Position numbers and translations under genes: made by a program | The notes under the pieces: model-generated | What the model saw: only the letters and a program-made list of their open reading frames with translations | The model's database searches: none | What the model was told of the DNA's origin: nothing | From: Strongylocentrotus purpuratus | Taxonomy: Eukaryota; Echinodermata; Echinoidea; Camarodonta; Strongylocentrotidae | Assembly (NCBI RefSeq): GCF_000002235.5 | Contig: NW_022145607.1 | Coordinates: 34,857,529-34,921,528, forward strand | Length of the DNA: 64,000 nucleotides | Reading direction: 5' to 3' | Part shown: piece by piece, positions 11,803 through 23,044 of the stretch | Layout: every line of letters begins with the position of its first letter | Position numbering within the stretch: position 1 is the first letter of the stretch

Positions 11803-13686
11803 TTAAGTCGGGTCAACTGCCCGAGCTGTGATGGCCATCCACACATTCCTGTCCAGCATGGCTGCTTTTATCTCTGACAGTTCAAGTCCCGTATCCTTCT
11901 TGAGTAGGTCTGTATAAGTAAGATGAGGTCTTCCAGGTTTCCTCTTCCCGTGATTAGGCTTCCAGAGTATAAGCTGAGATATTGGTTCATTGATGTTCCT
12001 ACAGCTGTGTCCTGCAAAACGTAGTCTTCTTTTTTTGATCTTTTCTGATACTTTTGGTAGATCCTTCCCGTACAGCTCTTTATTGGTCATATGCTGGTTC
12101 CAGTGCACGTTGAATGCTGTCCTAAGAAGTCTGGTGTAGCAACCATCTAATTCTTTTGCCAGCTTTGTTGTAACTGCCCATGCTTCGCAGCCGTATAGAA
12201 GCACAGATTCAACTGTAGCAACAAACAAACGTTGTTTGAACTGCCTAGGAAGAGAAGATTTCCAGATTCTTCCAAGCTTGCTACACGCTCTCCATGCTGC
12301 TGACTTACGAGCTTTCACATCTTTTTCTGTGCTCACCATCAATGCTCCCAGGTACTTGAAATCAGGTACATTCTCCAACTGAATTTCATCATTTGTTTTT
12401 ATAGTGATGATCCCCCTGTGATTGAATGACATGAACTTGGTTTTGCCTGAATTCATCCGGAGCCCGACCTTGCCTACCGATGTCTCCACCCTGCTCAGCA
12501 GTTTTTGGGCTTGCTCTAATTCCTCAGATAGCAGGGCTATGTCATCAGCGAAATCTAGGTCTGTTATGATTTCCGGACCAACTCTCCTACTTCTCCTTCT
12601 TTCTAGTTGGAATCCAAGTTCTTCTTCATGGCCGTCTATAGCTGCTCGCAAGGCATAATCGAGGACTATTACAAATAGGTAAGGTGCAAGCGTGTCACCT
12701 TGAAGCACACCAGCCATGATTTCAAAGAGGTCAGTCTCTCCATCAGGTGATATTACTTTTGCTTTGGTGTCTTCGTACATCTTGCCAATAGCATTCACCA
12801 GTTGTTCCGGTATGCCATATGCAGTAAGGATCTTCAACATCTTGCCTCTGTGGATGGTATCGAAGGCTTTGCGAAAGTCAATAAATGTGATAATAGCCGG
12901 GAGCTGATTTTCTTTTACTCCTTCTATAAGCCTGCGAAGTGCCAAAATATGTCCCACTGTGGTCCTTCCAACTCTGAATCCATTTTGGTTGGTTCTCAGG
13001 TGACTATCAAGTACAGGTCTGATCCTGTTCAAAATCAATCTATTGAAAGTTTTGGCCACGATGGAGCTTAGACTGATTCCTCGATAGTTTCCTCCTTGGC
13101 TCAGGTCTCCAGACTTTGGTATTGGTACAATGTTCAGTATGGACCATTGGTGGGGCTTTTCTTCATTGATCAGTGCGTTGTTGCAGAAACTCAGAATTAT
13201 TTCATCCAGGTCACATCTTTTTAGAACCTCTGGTGGTATGCCATCTTCCCCAAAGCTCTTCCCTTCTACTAGTGACTTTATTGCCTTTGAATATTCTTTA
13301 AGATCAAATGGCCCTGTCTTGATGTTCAGACTCTCTAGTATAGGCAGAATTTCTTCATCCTCATCATCTATATCAGGAGGGCTTCCGAGAAGATTCTTGA
13401 AGTGGTTGAACCAGTTTATGACCCTGTCTTTCTGTGTGTCTCCTTTTAACTGCCCTTTCGGGGATGCTTTCCTTCCGGTTATGTCATTTATGAGTCTCCA
13501 GCTCTGCCCATGTTTACTGTTGGCATGCGCTCTCTCTACATCTTTTAGTTTACTATCAAGATCTTCTTCTATAACTACATTGTATGCTTCCTCAAGGTTG
13601 TGCTTGGCTTGAAAATTATGCTGAGTGCTAACAATAGGGTACTCACTCTTCTTGCATTGAGCCTTACATCTTGTGCTTAATGTCAT
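11803..13686 (-). CDS. Reverse transcriptase of a 5'-truncated non-LTR retrotransposon (RTE-like)
   Basis: An uninterrupted 627-residue frame encodes the RT part of a LINE ORF2-type protein, which copies its RNA onto nicked chromosomal DNA. Visible motifs in order: NYRGISLSS (200-208), QNGFR (234-238), FIDFRKAFD with the first catalytic Asp at 270, GVLQGDTLAPYLF (326-338), and the catalytic FADD at 379-382. A C-terminal region follows with LLYGCEAW (496-503), RRLRFAGH (553-560) and HGKRKPGRP (579-587). Full-length relatives carry an upstream apurinic-like endonuclease; here it is missing, and an in-frame TAA lies 30 nt upstream of the ATG. The first 26 codons lie in the inverted repeat 13608-13869 and look like former 5' repeat sequence rather than enzyme. 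The 3' end near TAAGCAAGTAAGCAA (about 11790-11805) suggests a short simple-repeat tail. The clade is inferred from sequence style. The absence of stops suggests recent insertion. Confidence 0.9.
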   Translation of the reverse strand: MTLSTRCKAQCKKSEYPIVSTQHNFQAKHNLEEAYNVVIEEDLDSKLKDVERAHANSKHGQSWRLINDITGRKASPKGQLKGDTQKDRVINWFNHFKNLLGSPPDIDDEDEEILPILESLNIKTGPFDLKEYSKAIKSLVEGKSFGEDGIPPEVLKRCDLDEIILSFCNNALINEEKPHQWSILNIVPIPKSGDLSQGGNYRGISLSSIVAKTFNRLILNRIRPVLDSHLRTNQNGFRVGRTTVGHILALRRLIEGVKENQLPAIITFIDFRKAFDTIHRGKMLKILTAYGIPEQLVNAIGKMYEDTKAKVISPDGETDLFEIMAGVLQGDTLAPYLFVIVLDYALRAAIDGHEEELGFQLERRRSRRVGPEIITDLDFADDIALLSEELEQAQKLLSRVETSVGKVGLRMNSGKTKFMSFNHRGIITIKTNDEIQLENVPDFKYLGALMVSTEKDVKARKSAAWRACSKLGRIWKSSLPRQFKQRLFVATVESVLLYGCEAWAVTTKLAKELDGCYTRLLRTAFNVHWNQHMTNKELYGKDLPKVSEKIKKRRLRFAGHSCRNINEPISQLILWKPNHGKRKPGRPHLTYTDLLKKDTGLELSEIKAAMLDRNVWMAITARAVDPT

Positions 13687-13869
13687 ATCTTCAAGAACAT
13701 AATTTTCAGGAAGTTATTTCTCCAGATCATTGTGGGTAGTACCAACAATAGGGCCCCTCGCTTTTCCCTGCATTGAGCCTCTGTGTTGAGCCTCACATCT
13801 CATGCTCGATTCCCTCTGAATGGTTTCAGGGAGGCCTCCCTTTCAAGGCCAAAGTGCTCCATCATCTCC
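13608..13869 (-). repeat. Left arm of a 262-bp perfect inverted repeat
   Basis: By eye this matches the reverse complement of 14492-14753 base for base. It contains the start of the reverse transcriptase frame. It also contains two diverged tandem units, each with an AGATGT(G/A)AGGCTCAA segment and a CCCTATTGTT segment. Such tandem 5' units are common in LINE promoters. Confidence 0.85.
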
Positions 13870-14491
13870 CTAAGTAAATCATGAATAAAAGCAGTTACAT
13901 ACCAGTACAATAATTTCTCTTCCTCAAAATAATTGTGCCAAATGAAATACATATAATATAACTAATCTAGAAATTCAGGACCAATGGAATAATTTTTTTC
14001 ATTTAGAACAATTATGCACTACATTTAGGTTCACTTTCACATTGTCATTGTTCATTTTTGTGTGTATTTTTGTGTGTATTTTTGTGTGTATTTTTGTGTA
14101 CTTATAGTTTTTCTTCTCCATGCGCCTCGAACACATTAGTCATGTGCGGTTGGCGCATTACAAATACTTTATATTATTAATATTATTACATCAACTGTTA
14201 TGGATAAGTAGAATAATGATTTATATCTAGAATAATTATGGAGAATAAGAAAGAGACAGAGTCAAGGACACATACTTTTATAATGATAAAGAGTAATTAC
14301 TTGTAGTCCACATCTATTTTTGCTACTGAATCAATTACGGTCAAATTCATGGCCGCAAAATTCACGGGACGCTTAAATAACGATAAACGTCTCATCTTCT
14401 TTGCTCTGCCATTTTGATGGAGCACTCTGCCAATATCACATGCATCATCTTTTATTTCTGTTTTAATTGAGAATATGCATCATTTCTGCCA
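13870..14491. other. 622-bp spacer between the inverted repeat arms
   Basis: AT-rich. It has four tandem copies of a TGTGTATTTT-type unit at about 14060-14098. A fragment near 14119-14187 has GGCGCATTACAAATA followed by TATTATTAATATTATTA, which resembles a LINE/SINE tail. No coding region. Confidence 0.6.
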
Positions 14492-14753
14492 GGAGATGAT
14501 GGAGCACTTTGGCCTTGAAAGGGAGGCCTCCCTGAAACCATTCAGAGGGAATCGAGCATGAGATGTGAGGCTCAACACAGAGGCTCAATGCAGGGAAAAG
14601 CGAGGGGCCCTATTGTTGGTACTACCCACAATGATCTGGAGAAATAACTTCCTGAAAATTATGTTCTTGAAGATATGACATTAAGCACAAGATGTAAGGC
14701 TCAATGCAAGAAGAGTGAGTACCCTATTGTTAGCACTCAGCATAATTTTCAAG
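14492..14753 (+). repeat. Right arm of a 262-bp perfect inverted repeat
   Basis: Exact reverse complement of 13608-13869 by eye. After the shared CATAATTTTCAAG the right arm continues AGAAATAACTTC, which resembles the next repeat unit, whereas the left arm continues into reverse transcriptase coding sequence. The junction therefore marks where the LINE 5' region breaks off. Confidence 0.85.
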
Positions 14754-14769
14754 AGAAATAACTTCTACA

Positions 14770-16475
14770 GGACTATCTATTTTAAGATTTGGACACACGT
14801 TTGAACAGTGACATTTCAACATATTCAAATACCCGTAAGAAATAAGACTTTCTCCTCAAGCTTTAGCATACCAACAAGCCACATGTAAAACATTAGTCTG
14901 CCTATCACATACATCCACTTAGCCCCCCTACTTAAGAAGATAATTCTTTCTTCTTTTTTCATTTCATATCTCCACAATGACAGGGAAGGGATGCTTGCAG
15001 ACAGCCGATCTCTCTCTCTCGTCAAAGGCAGCATGTTTTATTGCAAGTGGGACTAATGGCCTCCATGTGTGCATGAACTAACATGAACTTGGAAATTACC
15101 TTGTCACCGACCATACCAGAACTTCTTCTTGACGTCATTCGCCGATCAATATTCAGCACATTGCACTCGATCATAAGCAGCAATAGCAGACTGGCTATAC
15201 ATAGACCAAGCGAGCTGACCTTCGCATCCTTACAAACCGAGTTTCAATGTTGAAATTGGCCAGTGGACGGTTTTGATAGCCTGAGCCTGGGAAAGGCACA
15301 GATGGGCAAGATTATTTTGGGCATAGATAGTTAATTCAAAGACTATTATATCCATCCATGCAGAGGGGATATTTGACAGCAATGTCAGGATTATCAAAGT
15401 ATGGATCATGTAATGTCCAGCAACATATTCCTTTAAAGATAATGTTGATACATTTTGAGACTTGTGGAATAATGCGTAACACCATACTATGTATCATGCT
15501 GCATAGCATTCCAAACACAGTCTTGATCCATACAGATACATAGTCATAATGAATCTTTTATTTTCAGTCAAGTGTACCTGTACATATGTATGAATATGAG
15601 AGAAATGTTTTAGGGTGATAGTTTGTTGAAGGGCCATCGATACAGTACATTAACATCTGTGAAATATAACATTAAGGTCTGGCAAATCCTAAAACATCTG
15701 TCTCCACAGATCCGCTCTGTTAGGTTCCAACCGGAGTCTAATTTTAGGAGGTGGATAATTAAAACGAGGCTGAACTCTGTGCGAAATCAAACACAGCAGA
15801 GCAGCACGCCGAGATGGATCCAGCGACGCTCTCGCTTCTTCTTGCGTCACCTTGAAGCGTAATTACTCTTGGCCTTCCCCCTCACTCGATAGTGCCGCCG
15901 ATGAGCGTGACGATGATGCGCAAGGAAGAGTGCGGCTCGTTGCTTCGACACCGGGAGGTTGGAGACTGGCTGACAGGCTCGCGTCGACCAATGACGTGAG
16001 CTCATAGAGAGGTTATAGATCACAACACAAATGATCCAAAGATTCAACTACATTTTGTCAAGCCCTGTATATTTGAATATTATTATAAACTGACCACGGG
16101 TTAGAAGAATCAGTTTAAAGAAAAAAAGTAAAGGCATTTCTTACGATATCATTCCCGTTTTATTGTAAACCTTACCTTTAAAAAACGACTAAGAAAAGAG
16201 GATTCACCCCTGCAAATGGGGGTAGTGGGTTGTCTTTAGCCGAGATCTACGGCACGAAAGGTCATCTTCTCTGCAAGCTAATTCCTTTTCCTGAAACCGC
16301 ACATCATCATCTTGGTAAGAATCATGTTCGGACGAACTGCGATATCACGGCCAGGGGAATCGGGGTAGAGGGCCCGGCAAGCCTATTAATATGTTTCTAT
16401 AGGTTGCACTTGACCTGTATCAAGCTAATTATCTGATTTTTGCCAGGAACCGATCGGGACGGGTGGGGGATTATT
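14770..16475. other. Non-coding stretch; no gene seen
   Basis: No recognisable coding region. The 15690-16050 and 16220-16440 parts are compositionally complex and could be regulatory; nothing specific can be named. Confidence 0.45.
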
Positions 16476-16479
16476 TTAA

Positions 16480-16842
16480 AGGTAAAGTTGAAGTCTAGTC
16501 ATGCGACTAATACGAGTACACGTACATCGTAAAAGAAACAGTCTAGAAACAATTTTCAAGGGTTGAATATGTCGTTCATAAGAATGATGTAATCTGTGAG
16601 GTTTTGTTATGATAAAACAGAATAGAAATTGGCTCAATCTTGCTCATTCTTATACGCCACACACAGACATTGGTACATGGGACGATTCACAAATGTTTGT
16701 TTCAAAGATTTCAGATATTCCTTTTCATAATTTGAATATGAGGGCATTTTGAGAGCATTGCTAATATTTTGAGAGTAATGCTTTTCTGGAGACTTTTCAA
16801 GCGATGATTTTCTTCTAACTTTACTTTCTTCCATAACTTTAT
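16480..16842 (+). mobile_element. TTAA-flanked MITE, copy 1 (diverged)
   Basis: The left end is TTAA (16476-16479) then AGGTAAAGTTGAAGTCTAGT. Inside is a GTAAAAGAAACAGTCTAGAA segment like those in the copies at 51854, 56751 and 58348, and TTGAATATGAGGGCAT as in the 56751 copy. The probable right end is CATAACTTTAT followed by TTAA at 16843-16846; it is diverged, so the boundary is uncertain. Non-coding. Confidence 0.5.
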
Positions 16843-16869
16843 TTAATTTTTTTCTACAACTTTACTTTC

Positions 16870-17415
16870 TTCCATCGTAACTGGAACTAGAGGCTATAAA
16901 TAAAAAACCTGTGTGGATGCCAACAAAGACATATTGCCAGTAGTTGAAAAAAAGGTTTGTACACTCTAAAGACTGTATGCTAATTTCCTAAACACAAGAT
17001 AGTCAGCATTTTCACAGGATGATAAAAACATTAAAAACTCTACAAAGACTTCAGAAAGGGAAATTATATTTCCACAAGCCTTTCGGTTAACCCCACACTT
17101 GCAAAGCCTACAAAAATTGTTATCTGGGATTACCATTATAAATGCATTTGGACTTTGCTCGCTTTCTGTAATCTGTCCTTTCGGTTGAAGTGCTTATCAT
17201 CCGGCATTGACAGCTTACCGATGTCGTCAAAAGTTTATCAGACCTTTTATCACTTCTTCAAAGATATGACTGAAATAGAATACCAATATGAATATGATAT
17301 GAACATGATATATGAAACTCAAGCTCCATCTTTTAAGTTGCAGTTCATGACCAACGCCAAGAGGACATTTATAATGATATTTATTTTCGTCTCGTCCTTG
17401 TCAACGAAACGACTC
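16870..17415. other. AT-rich non-coding stretch
   Basis: No gene recognised. A 94-codon frame at 17155-17439 has no domain and runs into the hairpin repeat. Confidence 0.4.
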
Positions 17416-17418
17416 ACC

Positions 17419-17500
17419 TTGTCTGTTTGGAGCCAGTAGGGTGTTAACCCTGTGTAGAAGTATATGAGTTAATGCCATTCTGGCTCTGAACATATGACAT
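17419..17500. repeat. Dispersed hairpin family, copy 2
   Basis: The left arm TTGTCTGTTTGGAGCCAGTA, then GGGTGTTAAC, pairs with the right arm GAGTTAATGCCATTCTGGCT, then CTGAACA, across a loop of about 15 nt. Confidence 0.75.
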
Positions 17501-17504
17501 GAAA

Positions 17505-18160
17505 GATCATGGACCTTTGGAGTGGCCCTCGAGTGCCGAAATGCATCATTGATTTGAAATTAGATAGCATTTCAGATCATTTCCCTTGTCAGAATGGTTG
17601 GAGTTCAGACCGACCGATCGAATTGAAGTGGGTATTCAAAAGTGAAGGGCTAGGACACGCAGGTGGGTTTAGAACCTGTTGCTGGTAGTCCAACTGCAGG
17701 TTATGGGTCGGTCGAAAGGTGCCTTGGACCGCAAAACATTCTAATGATGCTGTTAATGCTTTAGCGTCTTCAGGACTTTGTGCAAATGTCATTGAGAGTG
17801 TTGCCTTTGCTGGGGTGCATGTACAGCCCAACTTGCCAGAGTGGCCACTTTCTTCATGCTCAGGCAACCTGTCTATAGTGGGCACCTATCTTGCCCCCTG
17901 TAGAAAGAGAGTGGTGGCAAAGAACCTGTCTAGAAAGGCCGACTGTATTATGGTCACTTTGCCTTTTTTCCTAAAGTTGACCTTTATAGACATGTTTCAA
18001 TGTATCTTTACAATTGATGGGCTCCATAAAATAATCTTAAATAGTCTATTGTTCTCAAAGATATAGATCAAGGAACGTCTCTCTAATGAAGTAAACGCTA
18101 GTATGGGGTATGGTTTTGATGCACTAAAAGATATGCAGCACAGTTCATTAACGAAACATG
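17505..18160. other. Non-coding or unrecognised stretch
   Basis: Overlapping open frames on both strands (17589-17885 minus, 98 codons; 17719-18066 plus, 115 codons) have no domain I recognise. With both strands open the signal is weak, so I do not call a gene. Confidence 0.35.
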
Positions 18161-18163
18161 GAA

Positions 18164-18181
18164 GTAAGAGAGAGAGAGATA

Positions 18182-18218
<37 letters not shown>

Positions 18219-18280
18219 CTATATAGAGAGAGATAGAGATAAAGAGAGAGATAGAGAGATATAGAGGGCAAGAACTAGAT
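18164..18280. repeat. (GA)n microsatellite
   Basis: GA repeats with scattered T interruptions (GAGATAGAGA). Confidence 0.85.
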
Positions 18281-18394
18281 ACAGAAATAGAGAGCCTGGA
18301 TTTTTTTAACGGCATTACAATGACAAGAGATTTAAAAGCGGTAAAAGACAAAAAGGGAGCCCATACATAGACATGTCATGAGAGTGAGAAAGAG

Positions 18395-18406
18395 TGAGAA
18401 TGAAAG

Positions 18407-18451
<45 letters not shown>

Positions 18452-18480
18452 GAGAGAAAGATATAAAGCAGGAAAGAGGG
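18395..18480. repeat. (GA)n microsatellite, second block
   Basis: GAAAGAAAGA then pure GA, about 130 bp from the preceding block. Confidence 0.85.
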
Positions 18481-18484
18481 AAAA

Positions 18485-20730
18485 GTATGCCTTTCTCCAC
18501 AATGGCTATCACTTCCTTCCCCGCTGGGTAATTAGCGGTCCGGTCGCTGAATTGCTGCGAGAGGCGACTTTGCTTTCATGCATTGCTAATGTGCGGGTCT
18601 GTCGCAAGCTTGTATATAGCGCGGCACGACGAGAGCGGGGATGCACGGTAGACGAACCTTGATACTGTTCCTGACAGACCCAGCCACTTCTAAAGAAAAT
18701 TCACTTTGAATTGATTTTCGCCCGCCGATTCCACACCGCCTCCAGTTCAAAATCTCAACGCTTTTTGCCCTCATTTAAAAATCCCTCCCTCACCTGATCC
18801 ACCCTCTTTCCCATAGCATTTTGTTACCAATCACCATTATTGCAGATATTTCTGAATATATGAATTAGGAAGATTTGGCGAGAATCTGATAAATGTTTGA
18901 GAAATGAAGCATTAATTTACGAAAATATATGAAATCGTTTGCGAATCCTGTTGTGGAGGTTGTACAGTATTAAAGATTTTACACACAAGTTCAAAAGAGA
19001 TGAACACTTGCAGCCCCTATAGTCATGGATCCTCGACATGAATATCAAACTTGTCAAAATTCATTGCTTTTTCAAGAAAATAAAAGAATTGAGATAATTT
19101 TGGAATAAATTATTATACAAACTGACTGAACTTCAGTCGTCAGACACAGAGAAGTGAGAGAGTTTGGAGGACAGACTAGAGCAGGCAGGGCAATACGGAA
19201 TCAAGTCTCCATTTCGAGGCTAACTCGACACTGTATCTAACATAGCTGTTGGTGGATATTTCAGGTAAATGTATTCTTTATTCAACTGGGTCGAGCAGCC
19301 CTTCATAACCTGCATAAGGTTGAAAGAAGGGCATCATTGCAGGGCATACTTGTTCGCGATACCTGTTTCTGCAAGTGCAAATTGCTCTTAATTTGTATGA
19401 GCTAATCTTAGTCTTCATGGACAGACCCTTTTCTCAGCTAATATGAGGTATCATTCACTGAAGAGACTAGCAACCACCAATGGTTCATCTACCTGTCTGT
19501 GTTAAAAGCACAAATGACATGCCAATTTAGTTCTTTGAATTCCTTCGCAACATACTTTCGTAATGCATACAAAGTTGATAATCCATATTAAAATTGACAG
19601 TTGATTAAAATAAATATACTTCTAACCTTTCTTAGTGGCCACCTCTTTATAAAGACCACCTATCCCCTATTAATTGCCTTTCTCTATGAAATAAGATGAC
19701 ATACAACCCGTCTAGAAAAGCCTCAAGTCTTCGATGGTCAATTTGGGCAACTTTTTAGGTCATGATTCATTGGTAACCCCCTATATATTTCTTATTTCCA
19801 CAATTTGAAGAAGAAAAAATTGATGAATGTCCACTGCCTATACGAAGCACGGATGGAACAGAAGGAGGAGAAATACGGATAATTGAAGAAGGTGGGCCAG
19901 AGATGCGGCATGGCGGCGACTCAAAGTGGGCCAGACTTTGATGATTGGCCAGGTTGATGAAAAGAGAAGTGGGGGGCTTTGGTTGAACCAATCTATATCT
20001 AGAATCTAGAATACTGACATTTCTTTATATTGGATTGGTCTCATTTCACTACCTGGTGCGTTTACACTAACAATTCTCCTTGATTCATCTTCTACAAAGT
20101 TAACATAATTCATGTCTCATTGCACTACTTGGTACAGTCCCACTTTTGCCAAATCTTGACCTACATCATACATGAAGGGGTTCTGTTCACATCTAAGCCA
20201 TAAAGCAGAATTGGGATTTAGGTTGCTAACTTCAAATTTCATTCCATTATTTTTGGATGGTTAGGGTTTTGAAGTTAGAAACCTAAAAATAAATATAGCC
20301 CATACAGTGCATTTTATCCACATTTCTAGTTATGCAGGTAATCACACCATCTACATTTTAGCCTACTATGTAGGTTTAGGTACAGGTTTTCAGCTCTTAA
20401 ACGGTCAATTTTTTTTTAAGGTCCTAATTATTTCTACAATAATATCTCGTGAAAATAATAAAACTTTTTCACATCATATCATCCATTTATTGCCAGATTG
20501 ACATTCGCCTATTCTTTTTTTTTCCCTTCTTTTTTGACAAGAGATAACATCTTTCTGGTTCTGATCAGATGATATCAAATATGATAAAGACAATTTCATT
20601 TAGACATACAAAAGTTTGAATTACATTACACTCTGCAATGTGCATTTAGAAGGAGTACAGTACAAGTACATAAATGTATGCATGCATCGAGAGGTCCATG
20701 AATAAGCTAAAGATCGACCAATCTACCACA
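18485..20730. other. Non-coding stretch; no gene seen
   Basis: 18490-18770 is GC-richer and complex. The segment at about 19632-19670 (TGGCCACCTCTTTATAAAGA, then CCACCTA) is related in reverse orientation to the repeated GTGGTCTTTATAGGCAGGTG motif at about 58114-58235. No gene is recognised. Confidence 0.4.
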
Positions 20731-20734
20731 CAAA

Positions 20735-20945
20735 TCAGTAGTCTCCAGGCACAGACTCAAATTTCACACTTAAGCACAATGCCATAAAGTCTTGAGCAGA
20801 GCAGCATGAGCCTAACTCTATGTGTCTCTCGCTGTGTCAGGAGCAGCTATAGTAGGGGGCCTATGGAGTGCAGTGTCTGCATAGTCTCGCGGTTCAGACC
20901 CTTCGTTATGCGTTACGACTGACAAGGGTTTATGGTTGCAAACTA
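20735..20945 (+). repeat. Unclassified dispersed repeat, copy 2
   Basis: Homologous to 9290-9520 and 25512-25750, with CTTGAGCAGAGCAGCATGAG, CTCTATGTGTCTC, CATAGTCTCGCGG and GACAAGGGTTTATG in the same order. Confidence 0.6.
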
Positions 20946-20949
20946 CAAA

Positions 20950-21950
20950 GTCAGGGGTGCACTTTTCTGGCCTTTTGATGAATATTCGTGGCATTTCATC
21001 CTTGCCGATTTCTCAGAATTGGGATGTACGGTTTTGACTCTTATCTCTGATTTATGGAATTTAAGGCAACCACAGCTATAGGAATGCACGCGACTGATAA
21101 ATCATGCACAGATTTAATGACAGATATGGATGACCAGAATAGGTATTTTCATGTGAGGTCTGGACAAACGGGAGAGAATTATGGCATTCTGGAAGGTTTG
21201 AACAGGTAGTGAACAAATTGTTTCACGTTTCTACTTTCCAGCAAATTTCTTTGTTCAACACAATAGTTTGTAACAGAGAGCTGCATTTTCTGTATAATGT
21301 TGTGCTATCAATATGGGCCTACATGTACATGTATACCAAACAAACTTGCAATTATACAACATTAACATGGTTCTTGCTATGTCGCTGGAGTTCAATCAAT
21401 CTCACTAACTTTACATTACATTACATTAACTTTACATTCTCTATAGAAAAATGTGAGTGATTTTATTTTTTACAACCAAATTTCAATAAAATGGTGATTC
21501 TGAATTTGAAACTTAAAGACAAATGCCCCTCTGCGAGAGTATAATGTAATCAATGTCATATTCTTTACAATGATCTCATCTTCCCCAAAGAAAAATGTGA
21601 TTTTTTAAATATTTTTTTTACAGTCATATTTTGATGATTTCAATAAATGGTGGCTCTGAATTTGAGACCTACAGGAATTTTCCACTTTCAAGTGAAAGAG
21701 TGAAATATATTCATTCATATAACCGTTCTTCATAACAACTGCATATTCCTACAAGATAAATGTGAATTTTACTGTCATATTTTGATGAATTTCAATAAAT
21801 GGCAGCTCTGACTTTGAAATTTGCTGACATGCTTCAGCGCAAGCAAGCAGTGGAATGCACTTGACTTGAATGGAGGGCAGACAGAGTTCTGTGTGCTCCA
21901 GGAAGCTGAAGGAGAAGCCAGGAAGTGAGAGCAGGAGACAGAGGAAGTAT
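20950..21950. other. Non-coding stretch with a short diverged tandem pattern
   Basis: At 21470-21830 a phrase like TTTCAATAAAATGGTGATTCTGAATTTGA recurs about three times in diverged form (about 21480, 21637 and 21790), giving a loose tandem repeat of roughly 155 bp. Nothing coding is recognised. Confidence 0.45.
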
Positions 21951-21956
21951 GAATGG

Positions 21957-22200
21957 GGGAGGGGGAGAGAGGGGGAGAGAGGGAGAGAGAGAGAGGGAAA
22001 ATGAGAATGATGAGGAAAAAATAGAGTGCGATAGAAAAGAGAGCGAGAGAGAATGAGAAGACAGATAAAGAGAGACAGAGACATGCAGAGAGTGAGAGAT
22101 CTAGAGAGAGAGAGAGAGAAAGAGAAAATGAGAGATAAAGAGCAAGAAAAAAAATATAGAAAGTGTGAAAGAAGGAGAAAGAAGGAGAAAGACGAAAATA
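21957..22200. repeat. Purine-rich (GA)n tract
   Basis: Almost pure purine on the plus strand, GGGGGAGAGA then GAGAGA then GAAGGAGAAA units. The long Leu/Ser-rich minus frame here is an artefact. Confidence 0.8.
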
Positions 22201-22204
22201 GGAC

Positions 22205-22635
22205 TGGAGGTAAAGTTAGGAATAAGATTAAACACATATCAACCATGAAAGAATAGGAGAAGAAAGATCAGAAACAAATTGAAAGGCTAAGGAATAGAGC
22301 AAGAAAATGTTTCTGCAAGTTCAGAATAACCAAATGAGGAAAGAAGAACTCTGACAGTGATTCAAATATCATTCTGACAGTGATCAACACACTAGGAAAT
22401 AGCAATAACACTCCAATGTCTGTAATAATTCATTCATTCAGAAGTTTGAGGGGAAACTTTACATAAACTTGGCATCAAGAGAAAGTCAGCTGGAAGGTCA
22501 AAGTTCAAATAACAGGATGAACTTCCCATAGACCTAATCCATCAACACTACCTTTCCTTCCATTTCTCATAACCTTCCAATACACATTTGTAAGTTTTTA
22601 AAATAAAATAAACACCGGTATTTCAATTACATACA
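22205..22635. other. AT-rich non-coding stretch
   Basis: No gene or recognised repeat. Confidence 0.4.
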
Positions 22636-22639
22636 GTAT

Positions 22640-22706
22640 GTTTAAGCCAGAAGGCTGTTAATATCATTTAATTACAGGTAACGCCCTTCTGCTTCCAAAT
22701 AAACAA
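22640..22706. repeat. Dispersed hairpin family, copy 3 (short)
   Basis: TGTTTAAGCCAGAAGGCTGT on the left pairs with GGTAACGCCCTTCTGCTTCC then AAATAAACA on the right. Confidence 0.65.
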
Positions 22707-22956
22707 AATGGATGATTTCCATGGTGAAGCGCTGATTTTGTAATCAATGTTTGCTTTTCAGTTCTGACATTACGACTTCAAACTTCAGGTTCAATTGTCA
22801 ACCTTCTTTTAGTTTGTTTCTTAGTGGACTTTGTACTCTGGTTGGAGGTCGATTTGAAGTTGGCATTGTGGTCTGTTAATAATCGAGGAATTCTTTTATC
22901 GTTAATCATTTCTTGTGTTGACTCAGGTGTTCAACTGAAATGAATTCATATGCAAG

Positions 22957-23040
22957 ATGTTGTCCGTTGAGAGCGAGTAGGGTGTTGACTGTGTGTTAAA
23001 GTTTATGAGTTAACGTCCTTCTCGCTTCAAACGTGATATC
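22957..23040. repeat. Dispersed hairpin family, copy 4
   Basis: TGTTGTCCGTTGAGAGCGAG then TAGGGTGTTGACT on the left; GAGTTAACGTCCTTCTCGCT then TCAAACGTGATATC on the right. Confidence 0.75.
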
Positions 23041-23044
23041 AGCA

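Noticed and set aside
12422..13612. Plus-strand frames of 63-160 codons opposite the reverse transcriptase
   Set aside because: Shadows of the reverse transcriptase coding strand.
17589..18066. Possible gene: frames of 98 codons (minus) and 115 codons (plus)
   Set aside because: Overlapping frames on both strands without a domain; no neighbouring exon found.
21749..22246. 165-codon Ser/Leu-rich minus frame
   Set aside because: Artefact of the (GA)n tract on the plus strand.
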